A stretch of 64,000 nucleotides of DNA, from positions 113,344-177,343 of the forward strand of contig NZ_SSMY01000012.1 of the NCBI RefSeq assembly GCF_004799495.1, read 5' to 3'. This stretch comes from Sphingomonas sp. (GTDB lineage: Bacteria; Pseudomonadota; Alphaproteobacteria; Sphingomonadales; Sphingomonadaceae). Of the stretch, positions 16,981 through 24,921 are shown piece by piece. The position numbers were made by a program, and so were the translations under genes. The notes under the pieces are model-generated. The model saw only the letters and a program-made list of their open reading frames with translations. It had not been told where the DNA came from and did no database searches. Each line of letters starts with the position of its first letter. The stretch's first letter is position 1.

Positions 16981-18569
16981 GCCGGAACCGCCTCCCCTTT
17001 CCACTTCAGTCCCCACAGCGCCACCAGCAGCGCGACCAGGACCACCCCCCAGGTGTACCATAGCCCGGCGTACGGATTGCCAGTCTTGGCGACGATCAAC
17101 TGACTGATCAAGGGGAGGAATCCGCCGAAATAGCCGGTGCCGATATGGTAGGGGATCGACATCGACGAATAGCGGATGCGCGGTGGGAACATCTCCGCCA
17201 GCAACGCCGCGACGGGGCCGTAGGTCGCCCCCGCGAGCGCCGACATCAGCAGCATCGCGAACAGGATGCCGACGATGCCCCACGCGGTCGGGCGCACCTT
17301 GTCGAGGCTGTAGCCCGCGGCGGTCAGCGCGGCGTCGAGCCCCTTGGGACTGGTGTCCGCCACCGCCTCCCCGCCGACGATCACCACCACCGCCGGGGTC
17401 GTCCCCTTGGTGTAGGCCACGCCCTTCTTGGAGAAATAGTCGAGCAATTGCCCGCATTCGTCGGCCTGTTTCGATGCGAACACGTCGTAGCTGCAATGCG
17501 GCCCACTGACGATCACCGGCGCGCGCTTGTTGGCGTGCACCAAAGCCGGGTTCGCCGCCCCGCCGATCACCCAGAAGATCGGGAACAGCATGACGAGCGT
17601 CAGCGCATAGCCGATCACGATCGGCGCCTTGCGCCCCACCCGGTCGGACAGCCGCCCGAACAGCACGAACCAGAACAGCCCGCACAGCCCGCCGAACCCG
17701 ACGATCAGCTGCGCCGCAGTCTCCTCGACTCGCATCGTCGTGGTGAGGAAGGTCAGCGTGGAGAACAAGGCGGTGTACCATATCACCGTCAGCCCCGCCG
17801 CGATCCCGAACAACGCGACGAACAGCCGCTTGGCGTTGCCGGGATAGCGCAGGCTCTCGACGAACGGGTTCTTCACCGTCTCGCCCGCTTCCTTCATCGC
17901 GCGGAACACCGGGCTTTCGCTGAGCTTGAGGCGCATCCACAGCGACACCGCGAGCAGCCCGAGCGAGAAGATGAACGGGAAGCGCCACGCCCACGCCGCC
18001 CAGCCCGCGTCCCCCGCGACGAGCTTGGTCAGCAGCACGATCGCGAGGCTCAGGATGAACCCGCCCGCCACGCTCGCCTGGATGAAGCTGGTGTAGAAAC
18101 CGCGCTTCCCCGGCGGCGAATGCTCCGCGACATAGATCGCCGCCCCGCCATATTCGCCGCCCAGCGCGAGCCCCTGGAGCACGCGCAGCAGCACGACGAT
18201 CCCCGGCGCCCACAGCCCGATCTGCGCCGCGGGCGGAATGAACCCGATCCCCGCGGTCGCGACGCCCATCAAAGTGATCGTGACGAGGAAGGTGTATTTA
18301 CGCCCGAGCCGGTCGCCGAGGAACCCGAACAACACCGCGCCCAGCGGCCGGAACCCGAACCCGACCGCGAACCCCGCCCACACCAGCAGGTTGCGCACCA
18401 GCTCGTTGTCCGACGGCACGAACGTCTTGCCGATGATCGCGGCGAGCGTGCCGTAGATGAAGAAATCGTACCACTCGAACAGGGTGCCGAGCGACGAGGC
18501 GGCGATGACGAGGCGAATGTCGGCGGGCGACGGATCGGGACGGAGTTCCTCCGGTGCCAGCGTTGCCAT
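16977..18569 (-). CDS. MHS-type MFS transporter with an enlarged loop
   Basis: This 530-residue major-facilitator protein resembles the metabolite:H+ symporter family (ProP/KgtP/ShiA): GTLFEWYDFFIYG in TM1, FRPLGAVLFGFLGDRLGRKYTF in loop 2-3, and RVLQGLALGGEYGGAAIYVAEHSPPGKRG. Typical members have 430-450 residues. The extra length is mainly a hydrophilic block of about 90 residues, from ANPALVHANKR to LDKVRPTAW, in the C-terminal half; it includes two cysteines (HCSYD and DECGQ) and is probably external. Substrate unknown; organic acids or betaines are typical. It leads a unit with the TPR gene and alr. Confidence 0.88.
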   Translation of the reverse strand: MATLAPEELRPDPSPADIRLVIAASSLGTLFEWYDFFIYGTLAAIIGKTFVPSDNELVRNLLVWAGFAVGFGFRPLGAVLFGFLGDRLGRKYTFLVTITLMGVATAGIGFIPPAAQIGLWAPGIVVLLRVLQGLALGGEYGGAAIYVAEHSPPGKRGFYTSFIQASVAGGFILSLAIVLLTKLVAGDAGWAAWAWRFPFIFSLGLLAVSLWMRLKLSESPVFRAMKEAGETVKNPFVESLRYPGNAKRLFVALFGIAAGLTVIWYTALFSTLTFLTTTMRVEETAAQLIVGFGGLCGLFWFVLFGRLSDRVGRKAPIVIGYALTLVMLFPIFWVIGGAANPALVHANKRAPVIVSGPHCSYDVFASKQADECGQLLDYFSKKGVAYTKGTTPAVVVIVGGEAVADTSPKGLDAALTAAGYSLDKVRPTAWGIVGILFAMLLMSALAGATYGPVAALLAEMFPPRIRYSSMSIPYHIGTGYFGGFLPLISQLIVAKTGNPYAGLWYTWGVVLVALLVALWGLKWKGEAVPA

Positions 18570-18690
18570 GATGCCCTCCCCTGTGTGCTTTGAGGTGTCC
18601 TATCCTGTCGGGGTGGGGAGGGGAATATGGGGCGGATCAGCTCCGCCTGGCTGGATCACGAAGGCATATCAACACATGAGGCAAACACAA
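18570..18690. other. upstream region of the transporter gene, no gene seen
   Basis: It contains G-rich sequence just upstream of the transporter start, including a purine run that may be its ribosome site, and a short GGCGGA/TCCGCC hairpin near 18632-18644. I see no coding sequence. Confidence 0.4.
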
Positions 18691-18725
18691 GCCGGGCGCC
18701 GATCGTGTCGCGATCAGCGCCCGGC
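18691..18725 (-). terminator. strong hairpin, likely terminator of the small gene
   Basis: A 15-base stem (18691-18705 with 18711-18725, one wobble) and five-base loop lies 33 bases past the stop of the small gene at 18758. Read on the minus strand it is followed by TTGTGTTTG, a modest T-rich tail. Confidence 0.6.
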
Positions 18726-18757
18726 GCTGGGCTGCCCGGCGGGGTTGGGACCGTCGA

Positions 18758-18961
18758 CTAGAAGCCGAAGAAACCCTTGTTCAGCTGCTTGTCGGTGTGA
18801 TTCCAGCCCTTGTCGTAATCCTCGCTTTCCTTGATGTCCGCCTTCCACTCGTCGTCGGTCGCCGTGCAGAAGTTGACCAAGCTGTCGATCAGCCCATGAG
18901 GATTGTCATATTCGCCATTGGAGCGATCGGTCTGCCCCTTGTCATGATAGTTACGGTCCAC
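18758..18961 (-). CDS. small acidic hydrophilic protein
   Basis: This 67-residue protein (MDRNYHDKGQTDRSNGEYD...) is strongly hydrophilic and Asp-rich, with one cysteine and no membrane segment or signal. It starts with GTG behind a good GGAGAAG ribosome site seven bases upstream and ends before a strong hairpin, which supports a real gene. Codon use is more A/T-rich than in the neighbours. Function unknown; it sits at the edge of the accessory patch. Confidence 0.55.
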   Translation of the reverse strand: MDRNYHDKGQTDRSNGEYDNPHGLIDSLVNFCTATDDEWKADIKESEDYDKGWNHTDKQLNKGFFGF

Positions 18962-19245
18962 GGTTCTTCTCCATCAAAATCCCGGAAAGACCACCCTTCC
19001 GAGACATCAATATGTTCGTGTCCGAATTGAGTATATGCAAGAATTTATACTTGCGTCCATTTGCAGCACAAATTTCAGCGCTGATAAACCACTTGCGCGC
19101 TACTTTGTTGCACAATTAGGCAAATTTGCGCAAAACATCTCGATTGAAATTGGTGCTGGCTTGCAGAAGATAATCTGGGCGTTGCAACCCGCAGCGCAAA
19201 CCAAGGAAAATGAGATGATCAAAGTTCGCTGTCCGGGTTCGGGCG
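18962..19245. other. A/T-rich intergenic stretch
   Basis: This is one of the most A/T-rich parts of the window. It presumably holds the promoter of the small gene at 18758-18961. A 72-codon plus-strand frame (19035-19253) runs through it, but it lacks a ribosome site and recognisable protein features, so I do not call it a gene. Confidence 0.45.
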
Positions 19246-20106
19246 TCAAATAACGGCAAGGCCGAGGTTAAAACTCTCTTCCGTCAGTATGACTGCTGCC
19301 CTGAGCCGTTCGCATGTCTCCTCCGAATAGCTGGAGACCAACTTTCGCCGATGCTTCATGTCGTTAGGCAAAGCAAGTTGCCATGCAGCATGCTGAGCGC
19401 TTCCCGAATGGATTAGGCGCGGCATGTCGAGCGGTTCCGTCGCTCTGAAAATGCAGCATTCCGTAGCGAACGTCGTCATGTTGGGGCGGGGCGATACATC
19501 GAGATATAATCCGTGATGGATTTCGCGGCGCGCGCTTACCAGCATCGGTCTGGCAATGATCGTGGATGGCGGATAATCGCTTGCGTAGCCGATGGAGATG
19601 TAACCAATCTCGCCGTGAAAGCTGCACCGTCCCGTCGAGCTAGCGTCCGTCACAAAATTCTCGACCATCTCGACGACCCGTTCGTTTCCCTTTCTCGCGA
19701 ATGAAAGTCGCTCGATTACAAAGACATCGGATGTATCCGTTCTATAATCACGACCGGGATAAATGAGAAAATAATGACCGAGGAGTATGTGCTCATCGTC
19801 ATGCACCCGTCGTGCAGGCACTTCTTTATCGATAGTGAGAAGCTCGCTGGGGAGCTTGCTGGCTACCCCCAGTTTCGCGGCGAGTTCGGCAGGCGGAAGA
19901 TCGAGGTCCGAGCGGTCGATTTCACATAAGTCACACAGCGTATTCAATTTGGCTTCGGGGAGCACTGCCTTCCCGCTGCGGATCCTGGAAAGACTGCTGG
20001 GGGCAGCATAGCCAAGGTAATGCAGCCATATCTTGTCGCTCTTTACGTTGAGCCGCACGGCGAGAATCTTCAGCAGCCGATCAGCCTTGTCCCCGCTAAA
20101 TGCCAT
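19246..20106 (-). CDS. putative HTH regulator with unknown C-terminal domain
   Basis: This 286-residue protein has an N-terminal ~65-residue helical unit with the spacing of a lambda-repressor-like HTH (LGYAAPSSLSRIRSGKAVLP, residues 31-50, as the likely recognition region). The following ~200 residues alternate beta-like segments (YFLIYPGRDY, GRCSFHGEIGYISIGYAS, HHGLYLDVSPRP) and resemble no domain I recognise; a ligand-sensing role is a guess. Base composition is visibly more A/T-rich than the flanking genes, which suggests transfer. The 9-base palindrome arms at 20178-20210 lie upstream and could be its operator. Moderately sure it is a gene, unsure of function. Confidence 0.6.
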   Translation of the reverse strand: MAFSGDKADRLLKILAVRLNVKSDKIWLHYLGYAAPSSLSRIRSGKAVLPEAKLNTLCDLCEIDRSDLDLPPAELAAKLGVASKLPSELLTIDKEVPARRVHDDEHILLGHYFLIYPGRDYRTDTSDVFVIERLSFARKGNERVVEMVENFVTDASSTGRCSFHGEIGYISIGYASDYPPSTIIARPMLVSARREIHHGLYLDVSPRPNMTTFATECCIFRATEPLDMPRLIHSGSAQHAAWQLALPNDMKHRRKLVSSYSEETCERLRAAVILTEESFNLGLAVI

Positions 20107-20133
20107 TTGAACCCCCGCCCATTCAATATCGCG

Positions 20134-21156
20134 CTACCTATCGACCAATAGACTTTGCACATCGATAGATGAGGGCGCGTCAAATGCTTTTATTAGCGGA
20201 TCATTTGACGTGCAAACCCCTCTCCCATTACTCGCCCGTCCTTCACCCATCCCCCTTCCCCACAGGAATATCCTCCAACCGCCATCCCCCGACCACGCCC
20301 GCCCCGGATCGGTCCCTGGCTTGCCGTTCGCCTGCGACCATCCCGTCACCTGGGCGAGGTCGGGCAGGTCGCCCGGCTCCCAGCGGTGGTAGGTCGGCTC
20401 GCCGCGCGCCTGGCGCTCGGCCTCCGCGATGCGGTACTTCAGTTCCTCGCGCTCCTGCCGCGCTTCGTAGAGCAAAGCGAGCATCGCCGAGCGCGCCTCG
20501 CTCGTTTCGCCGGGGCGCAGCCGCCCGGTGAGCGGCTTCGACCCCAGCACGACCTCCTTCTGGTGCAGGTGCATCAGGTGCAGCGCCTGCGCCGGGGTCA
20601 TCGGCGGCATTTCCGGCGGTTCGTTGTGCCGCCAATCGTCGTCGGCGTGCGATTCGACCAGCCAACTCGCGGCCAGCGCCATCTTGAGCCGTTCGTACCC
20701 CATCTCCAGCGCGAGCAGCCATTCGCGCGCGAAGCCGGGGTCGCGGTGGCGGAGGCGATAGAAGGCGCCCGGATCGAACCTCGCCGCGGCAGCCGACAGC
20801 CTGACGTTCGCCGTCGCGCTGAGCGCGGCAAGGAAGCGCTGCCGCCCGGCGTGATCGATCAGTCCCACTTGGGAGCGGCGCAATTGCAACCGGCCGCTTT
20901 TGGAGCGGCGGATATACGGTTCGTGCGGCGGCGGCACCGGCGCGCCGTCGCGCCCCTTCATCAGATCGGCATGCGCGATCGCCAGCGCGGCATCCCATTG
21001 CAGCGCGAACGCGGGATGCTTGTTGCGGCGTACGATGAATCGCCCGCGCCCGAACCCGAGCGCGCGCGCCGCCGTACTGGCGTTGCCGGTGCGGCGCAGA
21101 TGGCGCAGGAACGCGGCGTTTTCGAGCTGCTGGGTACGCGAAAGGGGGTTCGGCAT
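20134..21156 (-). CDS. protein with two terminase-small-subunit-like HTH repeats
   Basis: This 340-residue protein contains two clear copies of a ~50-residue module, residues 16-65 (FLRHLRRTGNASTAARALGF...) and 108-157 (FLAALSATANVRLSAAAARF...), each a HTH-like pair followed by a PAFALQWDAAL/PGFAREWLLAL helix. This pattern is seen in phage terminase small subunits and similar DNA-binding proteins. The central part has LMHLHQKEVVLG and a helical Glu/Arg-rich stretch. The last ~25 residues fall in A/T-rich sequence and include a palindrome, so the natural end may have been altered. ATG 21156 has a GGAGG site five bases away. No phage genes are near. Confidence 0.7.
   Translation of the reverse strand: MPNPLSRTQQLENAAFLRHLRRTGNASTAARALGFGRGRFIVRRNKHPAFALQWDAALAIAHADLMKGRDGAPVPPPHEPYIRRSKSGRLQLRRSQVGLIDHAGRQRFLAALSATANVRLSAAAARFDPGAFYRLRHRDPGFAREWLLALEMGYERLKMALAASWLVESHADDDWRHNEPPEMPPMTPAQALHLMHLHQKEVVLGSKPLTGRLRPGETSEARSAMLALLYEARQEREELKYRIAEAERQARGEPTYHRWEPGDLPDLAQVTGWSQANGKPGTDPGRAWSGDGGWRIFLWGRGMGEGRASNGRGVCTSNDPLIKAFDAPSSIDVQSLLVDR
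20178..20210. promoter_or_regulatory. inverted repeat upstream of the HTH regulator
   Basis: CGTCAAATG (20178-20186) and CATTTGACG (20202-20210) are perfect inverted copies separated by 15 A/T-rich bases. It lies 72 bases upstream of the regulator's start, inside the 3' end of the preceding gene. It could be an operator for autoregulation; there is no T run to make it a terminator. Confidence 0.4.
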
Positions 21157-21242
21157 CGGTCCTCCGGTGTGAAGCGGGGACCGATCCAATTCTGCCTGAT
21201 TTTCCTACATTTCAACAAAAAGCCGCGCTTCGACGTTCGACA

Positions 21243-21493
21243 AATCCTCCCCGTTCACGGGGAGTGTTTGGGCTTTGGCAGGCCCCCGGCCTGCCAAGAT
21301 CGTGCCTGGGAGGCACGATCTCGCCAAACACAGCGCGGGAGCGCTGACGGAGGGGGTGGGCGGCAGGCGACACCGGGGAGGCGAACCCCCTCCGGCGCTT
21401 CGCGAGTGCGAGCGAGATCATGTCCCCCGGACATGATCTTGGCTTGCCGGGGGCAAGCCAAAGCCCGCACTCTCCCCGTGAACGGGGAGGATT
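21243..21493. repeat. 251-base nested-hairpin element with 22-base perfect inverted ends
   Basis: The ends AATCCTCCCCGTTCACGGGG... (21243-21264) and their exact inverse (21472-21493) enclose at least four further perfect hairpins: 21275-21297 (9 bp, loop CCCCG), 21298-21320 (10 bp, loop GGG), 21416-21438 (10 bp, loop CCC) and 21439-21461 (9 bp, loop CGGGG). The right end stops one base from the greB-like stop codon. The element makes up most of the 337-base gap between the two genes; the remainder is a short A/T-rich leader of the downstream gene. No protein is encoded. Confidence 0.85.
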
Positions 21494-21946
21494 CTAGAGG
21501 ATCGCCACCACTTCAACCGCCCCGTCGCGCCCGGGCATCTCTACCGTCTCCCTCTCCCCCGCGCCGATCAACGCTCGGGCGAGCGGCGCGGAAAACGCGA
21601 TCAACCCCGCCGCCGGATCGGCCTCGTCGTCACCGACGATACGGATGTCGCGCTCTACGCCATCCATCCCGATCCGCACCCGCGATCCGAACGCGATTTC
21701 GTCGGCGGGCGGCGGCGGGGCGACGATCGCGGTGACTCGGCGCGTGTGCCAATAGCGTAGGCTGCGGGCGATTTCCTCGCGGCGCGGTTCGTCGGCGTCG
21801 ACCGCTTCCGCCTCGAGCGCGGCGATGCGTGCGTCGATCAGCGCGGGGCCGGCTTCGGTGACGAGGTTCGGCCCCGCCGGGATCGGCAGTTCGAAGCGGG
21901 GTTCCTCATGTTCCTCGTCCGACTCGCGGCGGAACGCGACGCTCAT
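21494..21946 (-). CDS. GreA/GreB-like transcript cleavage factor, shortened coiled coil
   Basis: This 150-residue protein has a recognisable GreA/GreB C-terminal FKBP-like domain (IAFGSRVRIGMDGVERDIRIVGDDEADPAAGLIAFSAPLARALIGAGERETVEM). The N-terminal part is shorter than the usual ~75-residue coiled coil and is preceded by an acidic, Pro-rich stretch; its helix tip carries VDADEPRRE. Gre factors rescue stalled RNA polymerase through acidic residues at that tip, so activity is plausible but untested. It overlaps mmsB by four bases (ATGA) and is translated with it. Confidence 0.8.
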   Translation of the reverse strand: MSVAFRRESDEEHEEPRFELPIPAGPNLVTEAGPALIDARIAALEAEAVDADEPRREEIARSLRYWHTRRVTAIVAPPPPADEIAFGSRVRIGMDGVERDIRIVGDDEADPAAGLIAFSAPLARALIGAGERETVEMPGRDGAVEVVAIL

Positions 21947-22824
21947 TTCTTCCCCAGCGCCTTGATGATCGCCGAAAAATCGAGGCCCCCGTTGCCAGCA
22001 TCGGCGAACGCCGCGTACAGTTCCGCCGCCTTGGCCCCCATCGGCGTGTCGGCATCGACCGACGCCGCCGCCTCCATCGCCAGCCGCAGGTCCTTGAGCA
22101 TCAGTGCGGTGGCGAACCCGCCCTGGTAATCCCGGTCGGCGGGGGTCTCCGGCCCCACCCCCGGCCACGGCGCGTAGCTGGTCAGCGACCACGACTGCCC
22201 CGAGCTCACGCTGGCGATGTCGAAGAATTTCTGCGGGTCGAGGCCGAGCTTGTCGGCGAGCAGGAACGCCTCGCACGTCGCGATCATCTCCGCGCCCAAC
22301 ACCATATTGTTGCAGATCTTCGCGGCCTGCCCCGCGCCCGATCCGCCCGCGTGGATCACCGCCTTGCCCATGTCGGCGAGGAACGGCTGCGCGCGGTCGA
22401 AGCCTTCCGCCGACCCGCCGACCATGAAGGTCAGCGTCCCAGCATTGGCCGCCGCGATCCCGCCCGAGACGGGAGCGTCGACCATCGTAAGGCCTTTCGC
22501 CAGCGCCGCCTCGCCGACGCGCTTCGCGGTGGCGACGTCGATCGTCGAGCAGTCCATCAGGATCGCCGACGCGGGCGCCGCACCGAACACGCTGTCGGTG
22601 TAGACGCTTTCGACATGCTTGCCAGCGGGGAGCATCGTCACGACGGCTTCGGCGCCGTCGCACGCCTCCGTCGCGCTCGCGGACGCCAGGCACCCCGCCG
22701 CCTTGGCCTTGTCGAGCGCTTCCGCCGACAGGTCGAACGCGCGGACGTCATGCCCCTTGGCGGCCAGGTTCGCGGCCATCCCGCCGCCCATATTACCCAG
22801 CCCGATGAATGCGACGCGTGCCAT
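21943..22824 (-). CDS. mmsB: 3-hydroxyisobutyrate dehydrogenase
   Basis: This 293-residue NAD-dependent enzyme oxidises 3-hydroxyisobutyrate to methylmalonate semialdehyde in valine breakdown. It shows the Rossmann motif FIGLGNMGGGMAANL (residues 5-19), the substrate-binding VDAPVSGGIAAANAGTLTFMVGG, the catalytic-lysine segment GSGAGQAAKICNNM and the C-terminal KDLRLAMEAA. ATG 22824, with GGAG seven bases upstream, is preferred to an ATG four codons earlier. It is separated from the rest of the valine genes upstream by a nested-hairpin repeat but lies on the same strand. Confidence 0.93.
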   Translation of the reverse strand: MARVAFIGLGNMGGGMAANLAAKGHDVRAFDLSAEALDKAKAAGCLASASATEACDGAEAVVTMLPAGKHVESVYTDSVFGAAPASAILMDCSTIDVATAKRVGEAALAKGLTMVDAPVSGGIAAANAGTLTFMVGGSAEGFDRAQPFLADMGKAVIHAGGSGAGQAAKICNNMVLGAEMIATCEAFLLADKLGLDPQKFFDIASVSSGQSWSLTSYAPWPGVGPETPADRDYQGGFATALMLKDLRLAMEAAASVDADTPMGAKAAELYAAFADAGNGGLDFSAIIKALGKK

Positions 22825-22846
22825 TTCACTCTCCATTCTTCTCCAG

Positions 22847-23054
22847 AGGGAGAAGGATACTGTAGCTTGGCAGCTTGCTGCCTAGCGGAAGTTGGATGAG
22901 GGGAGTGGCAGGTCGGCCTTGCCCCCGGCAAGGCCTAAAGACTGCGGGGCAGTCTTTACCTGCCACTCTCTCGATAGGGTGATCCCCTCACCCGGCTACG
23001 ACCAGGCAGCAAGCTGCCAAGTCTTCGCAACCCTCTCGCGACGGGAGAGGGAAG
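22847..23054. repeat. nested-hairpin element between enoyl-CoA hydratase and mmsB
   Basis: A perfect 17-base inverted pair (22866-22882 with 23005-23021, itself containing CAGCTTGCTG) encloses an 11-base stem (22903-22913 with 22958-22968) that holds two more perfect hairpins: 22915-22935 (9 bp, loop CCC) and 22936-22958 (10 bp, loop GGG). The design and loop types match the element at 21243-21493 although the stems differ in sequence. It ends about five bases from the enoyl-CoA hydratase stop. Confidence 0.8.
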
Positions 23055-23059
23055 CAGGG

Positions 23060-23839
23060 TCACTTCCCCTTCCACGTCCCCGGACGCTTCTCGACGAACG
23101 CGGTCATGCCTTCCTTCTGGTCCTCGGTACCAAAGAGCCCGTGGAAAAGCCTTCTCTCGAACTGCACCCCCTGCCCGAGCATCGTCTCGAACGCGGCGTT
23201 GACCATTTCCTTGTTCGCGAGCACCGCGAGCGGCGCCATCCCGGCGATCTGCGCGGCGACCTTCACCGCTTCCTCGATGAGGTCGGCGGCGGGGATGATC
23301 CGGCTTACCAGCCCTGCGCGCTCCGCCTCTTCCGCGTCCATGAAGCGCCCGGTCAGGCACATCTCCATCGCCTTGGCCTTGCCGACCGCGCGGGTCAGGC
23401 GCTGCGATCCGCCCATCCCCGGCGCCACGCCGAGCTTGATCTCGGGCTGGCCGAACTTCGCGGTGTCGGCGGCGAGGATGAAGTCGCACATCATCGCCAG
23501 TTCGCACCCGCCGCCGAGCGCGAACCCGGCGACTGCGGCGATCACGGGTTTGCGCGTGCGCGTGAACATCTCCCACCCGGCGAAGTAATTGTCGCCGTAC
23601 ATCTGGCCGAAGCCCTGGGGCTGCATCTCCTTGATGTCCGCCCCCGCCGCGAACGCCTTCTCGCTGCCGGTCAGCACCGCACAGCCTTGGCTCGGGTCGG
23701 CGTCGAACGCTTGGCACGCGGCAACCAGCTCGCCGAGGACTTGGTTGTTGAGCGCGTTGAGCGCCTGCGGACGGTTGAGCGTGATCAGCGTGACGCCGCC
23801 CTCACGCTGTTCGACCAACAGGGTTTCGTAACTAGCCAT
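23060..23839 (-). CDS. enoyl-CoA hydratase
   Basis: This 259-residue crotonase-family enzyme adds water to 2-enoyl-CoA, here probably methacrylyl-CoA in the valine pathway. It has the oxyanion-hole segments [11 protein letters not shown] and [13 protein letters not shown] and both catalytic glutamates (the E of [13 protein letters not shown] and the E of [19 protein letters not shown]). ATG 23839, behind AAGGA, is preferred; a GTG one codon earlier is possible. It starts five bases after the hydrolase gene stop. Confidence 0.9.
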   Translation of the reverse strand: MASYETLLVEQREGGVTLITLNRPQALNALNNQVLGELVAACQAFDADPSQGCAVLTGSEKAFAAGADIKEMQPQGFGQMYGDNYFAGWEMFTRTRKPVIAAVAGFALGGGCELAMMCDFILAADTAKFGQPEIKLGVAPGMGGSQRLTRAVGKAKAMEMCLTGRFMDAEEAERAGLVSRIIPAADLIEEAVKVAAQIAGMAPLAVLANKEMVNAAFETMLGQGVQFERRLFHGLFGTEDQKEGMTAFVEKRPGTWKGK

Positions 23840-23843
23840 CACA

Positions 23844-24911
23844 TCATTCCTTCGGGGGCAGCGGCGACCACGCCTGGTCGGCGGGGAGCGGCTGAAAATA
23901 GCTATCGATCATCGTATCGGTAACGTCCGCCGGCAAAGCAGGGGTCCAGCGCGGATTGCCGGTCTTGTCGATCAGCAGCGCGCGGACGCCCTCGGCGAAA
24001 TCGGGCGACTGGTACATGCGGATCATGATCGCATATTCCATCCGCATCTCGTCGACGAAATGGAGGTGGCGCGGGCTTTCGACCAGCATCTTGAGCGACA
24101 CCTTGCAAGAGGTCGGCGAGCGCTGCGCGAGCGTCGCGAGTTGTGCGGTCGCCCACCCGCCGCCATCGGCTTCGAGGTCGCACAGGATCGTCTCGTAGTC
24201 GTCCGAGGCGAACAGGCGGTCGATCTCGGGCAGCTGCGCGACGATCTTCGCGGGCGGCGGCGTCACGGCGGCCCCCGCGAGAATCGACTCTGTCTTCTCC
24301 GGCGTCGCGCAGATCTGCGCCTTGGCCTCGTCCAGCGCCTCCGACGGCACGTAGAAATTGGCCAGCCCCATCGCGACGCAGTCCGCGCCGTCGAGCCGCG
24401 CGCCGGTGAGTGCGAGATATTGCGCGCTCCGCCCACGCAGCCGCGACAGGTACCGCCCGCCACCGACATCGGGGAACAGCCCGATCGTCGTCTCGGGCAT
24501 CGCGAACAAGGTCCGCTCGGTCGCGACGCGATAACGGCATGGGCACGAAATCCCGACGCCCCCACCCATCGTCACGCCGTCCATGAACGCCACGCCCGGC
24601 TTCGGATACGTGTACATGAGGTGGTTCAAACGATATTCGTGGAAGAAGAAATCGCGGCCTACGCTCGCGCCATTCGGCACGTCGTTGGCGATCGCGACGA
24701 CATCGCCGCCCGCGCAGAACCCCCGTCCCTCGGCATGGTCGATCAGCACGATCCGCACGTCGGGATCGCTTCGCCAGTCGAGCAGCGCACGCGTCATCGC
24801 CTGCACCATGTCGAGGTTGAGCGAGTGCAGCGCCTTGGGCCGGTTGAGGCTCAGCCGCCCGGCGCATTTGTCCACATAGGTCCGCACGTCGTCGGTCGTC
24901 ATCAGGTTCAC
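23844..24911 (-). CDS. 3-hydroxyisobutyryl-CoA hydrolase
   Basis: This 355-residue crotonase-superfamily protein matches HIBYL-CoA hydrolase, which releases free 3-hydroxyisobutyrate for MmsB. Markers are [65 protein letters not shown] and the long C-terminal helical domain ([12 protein letters not shown]...) absent from simple hydratases. A GTG at 24911 has an AGGGGG ribosome site at normal spacing; ATG 24902 is the alternative. It sits directly after phaC. Confidence 0.92.
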   Translation of the reverse strand: MNLMTTDDVRTYVDKCAGRLSLNRPKALHSLNLDMVQAMTRALLDWRSDPDVRIVLIDHAEGRGFCAGGDVVAIANDVPNGASVGRDFFFHEYRLNHLMYTYPKPGVAFMDGVTMGGGVGISCPCRYRVATERTLFAMPETTIGLFPDVGGGRYLSRLRGRSAQYLALTGARLDGADCVAMGLANFYVPSEALDEAKAQICATPEKTESILAGAAVTPPPAKIVAQLPEIDRLFASDDYETILCDLEADGGGWATAQLATLAQRSPTSCKVSLKMLVESPRHLHFVDEMRMEYAIMIRMYQSPDFAEGVRALLIDKTGNPRWTPALPADVTDTMIDSYFQPLPADQAWSPLPPKE

Positions 24912-24921
24912 GCAAAGCCCC

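Noticed and set aside
15736..18213. An 825-residue frame spanning the TPR gene and part of the transporter
   Set aside because: The N-terminal half is a shadow of the transporter in another frame; the TPR protein begins with its own signal peptide at 16980.
19035..19253. A 72-codon plus-strand frame in the A/T-rich gap
   Set aside because: No ribosome site and no protein-like composition; such frames are expected in A/T-rich sequence.
19243..20185. GCGTCAAAT pair as attachment sites of an integrated element
   Set aside because: Nine bases are too few to be convincing and there is no integrase; kept only as a weak observation.
21243..21493. CRISPR array
   Set aside because: The repeated units are inverted and different from each other, with no regular direct repeat and spacer and no cas genes.
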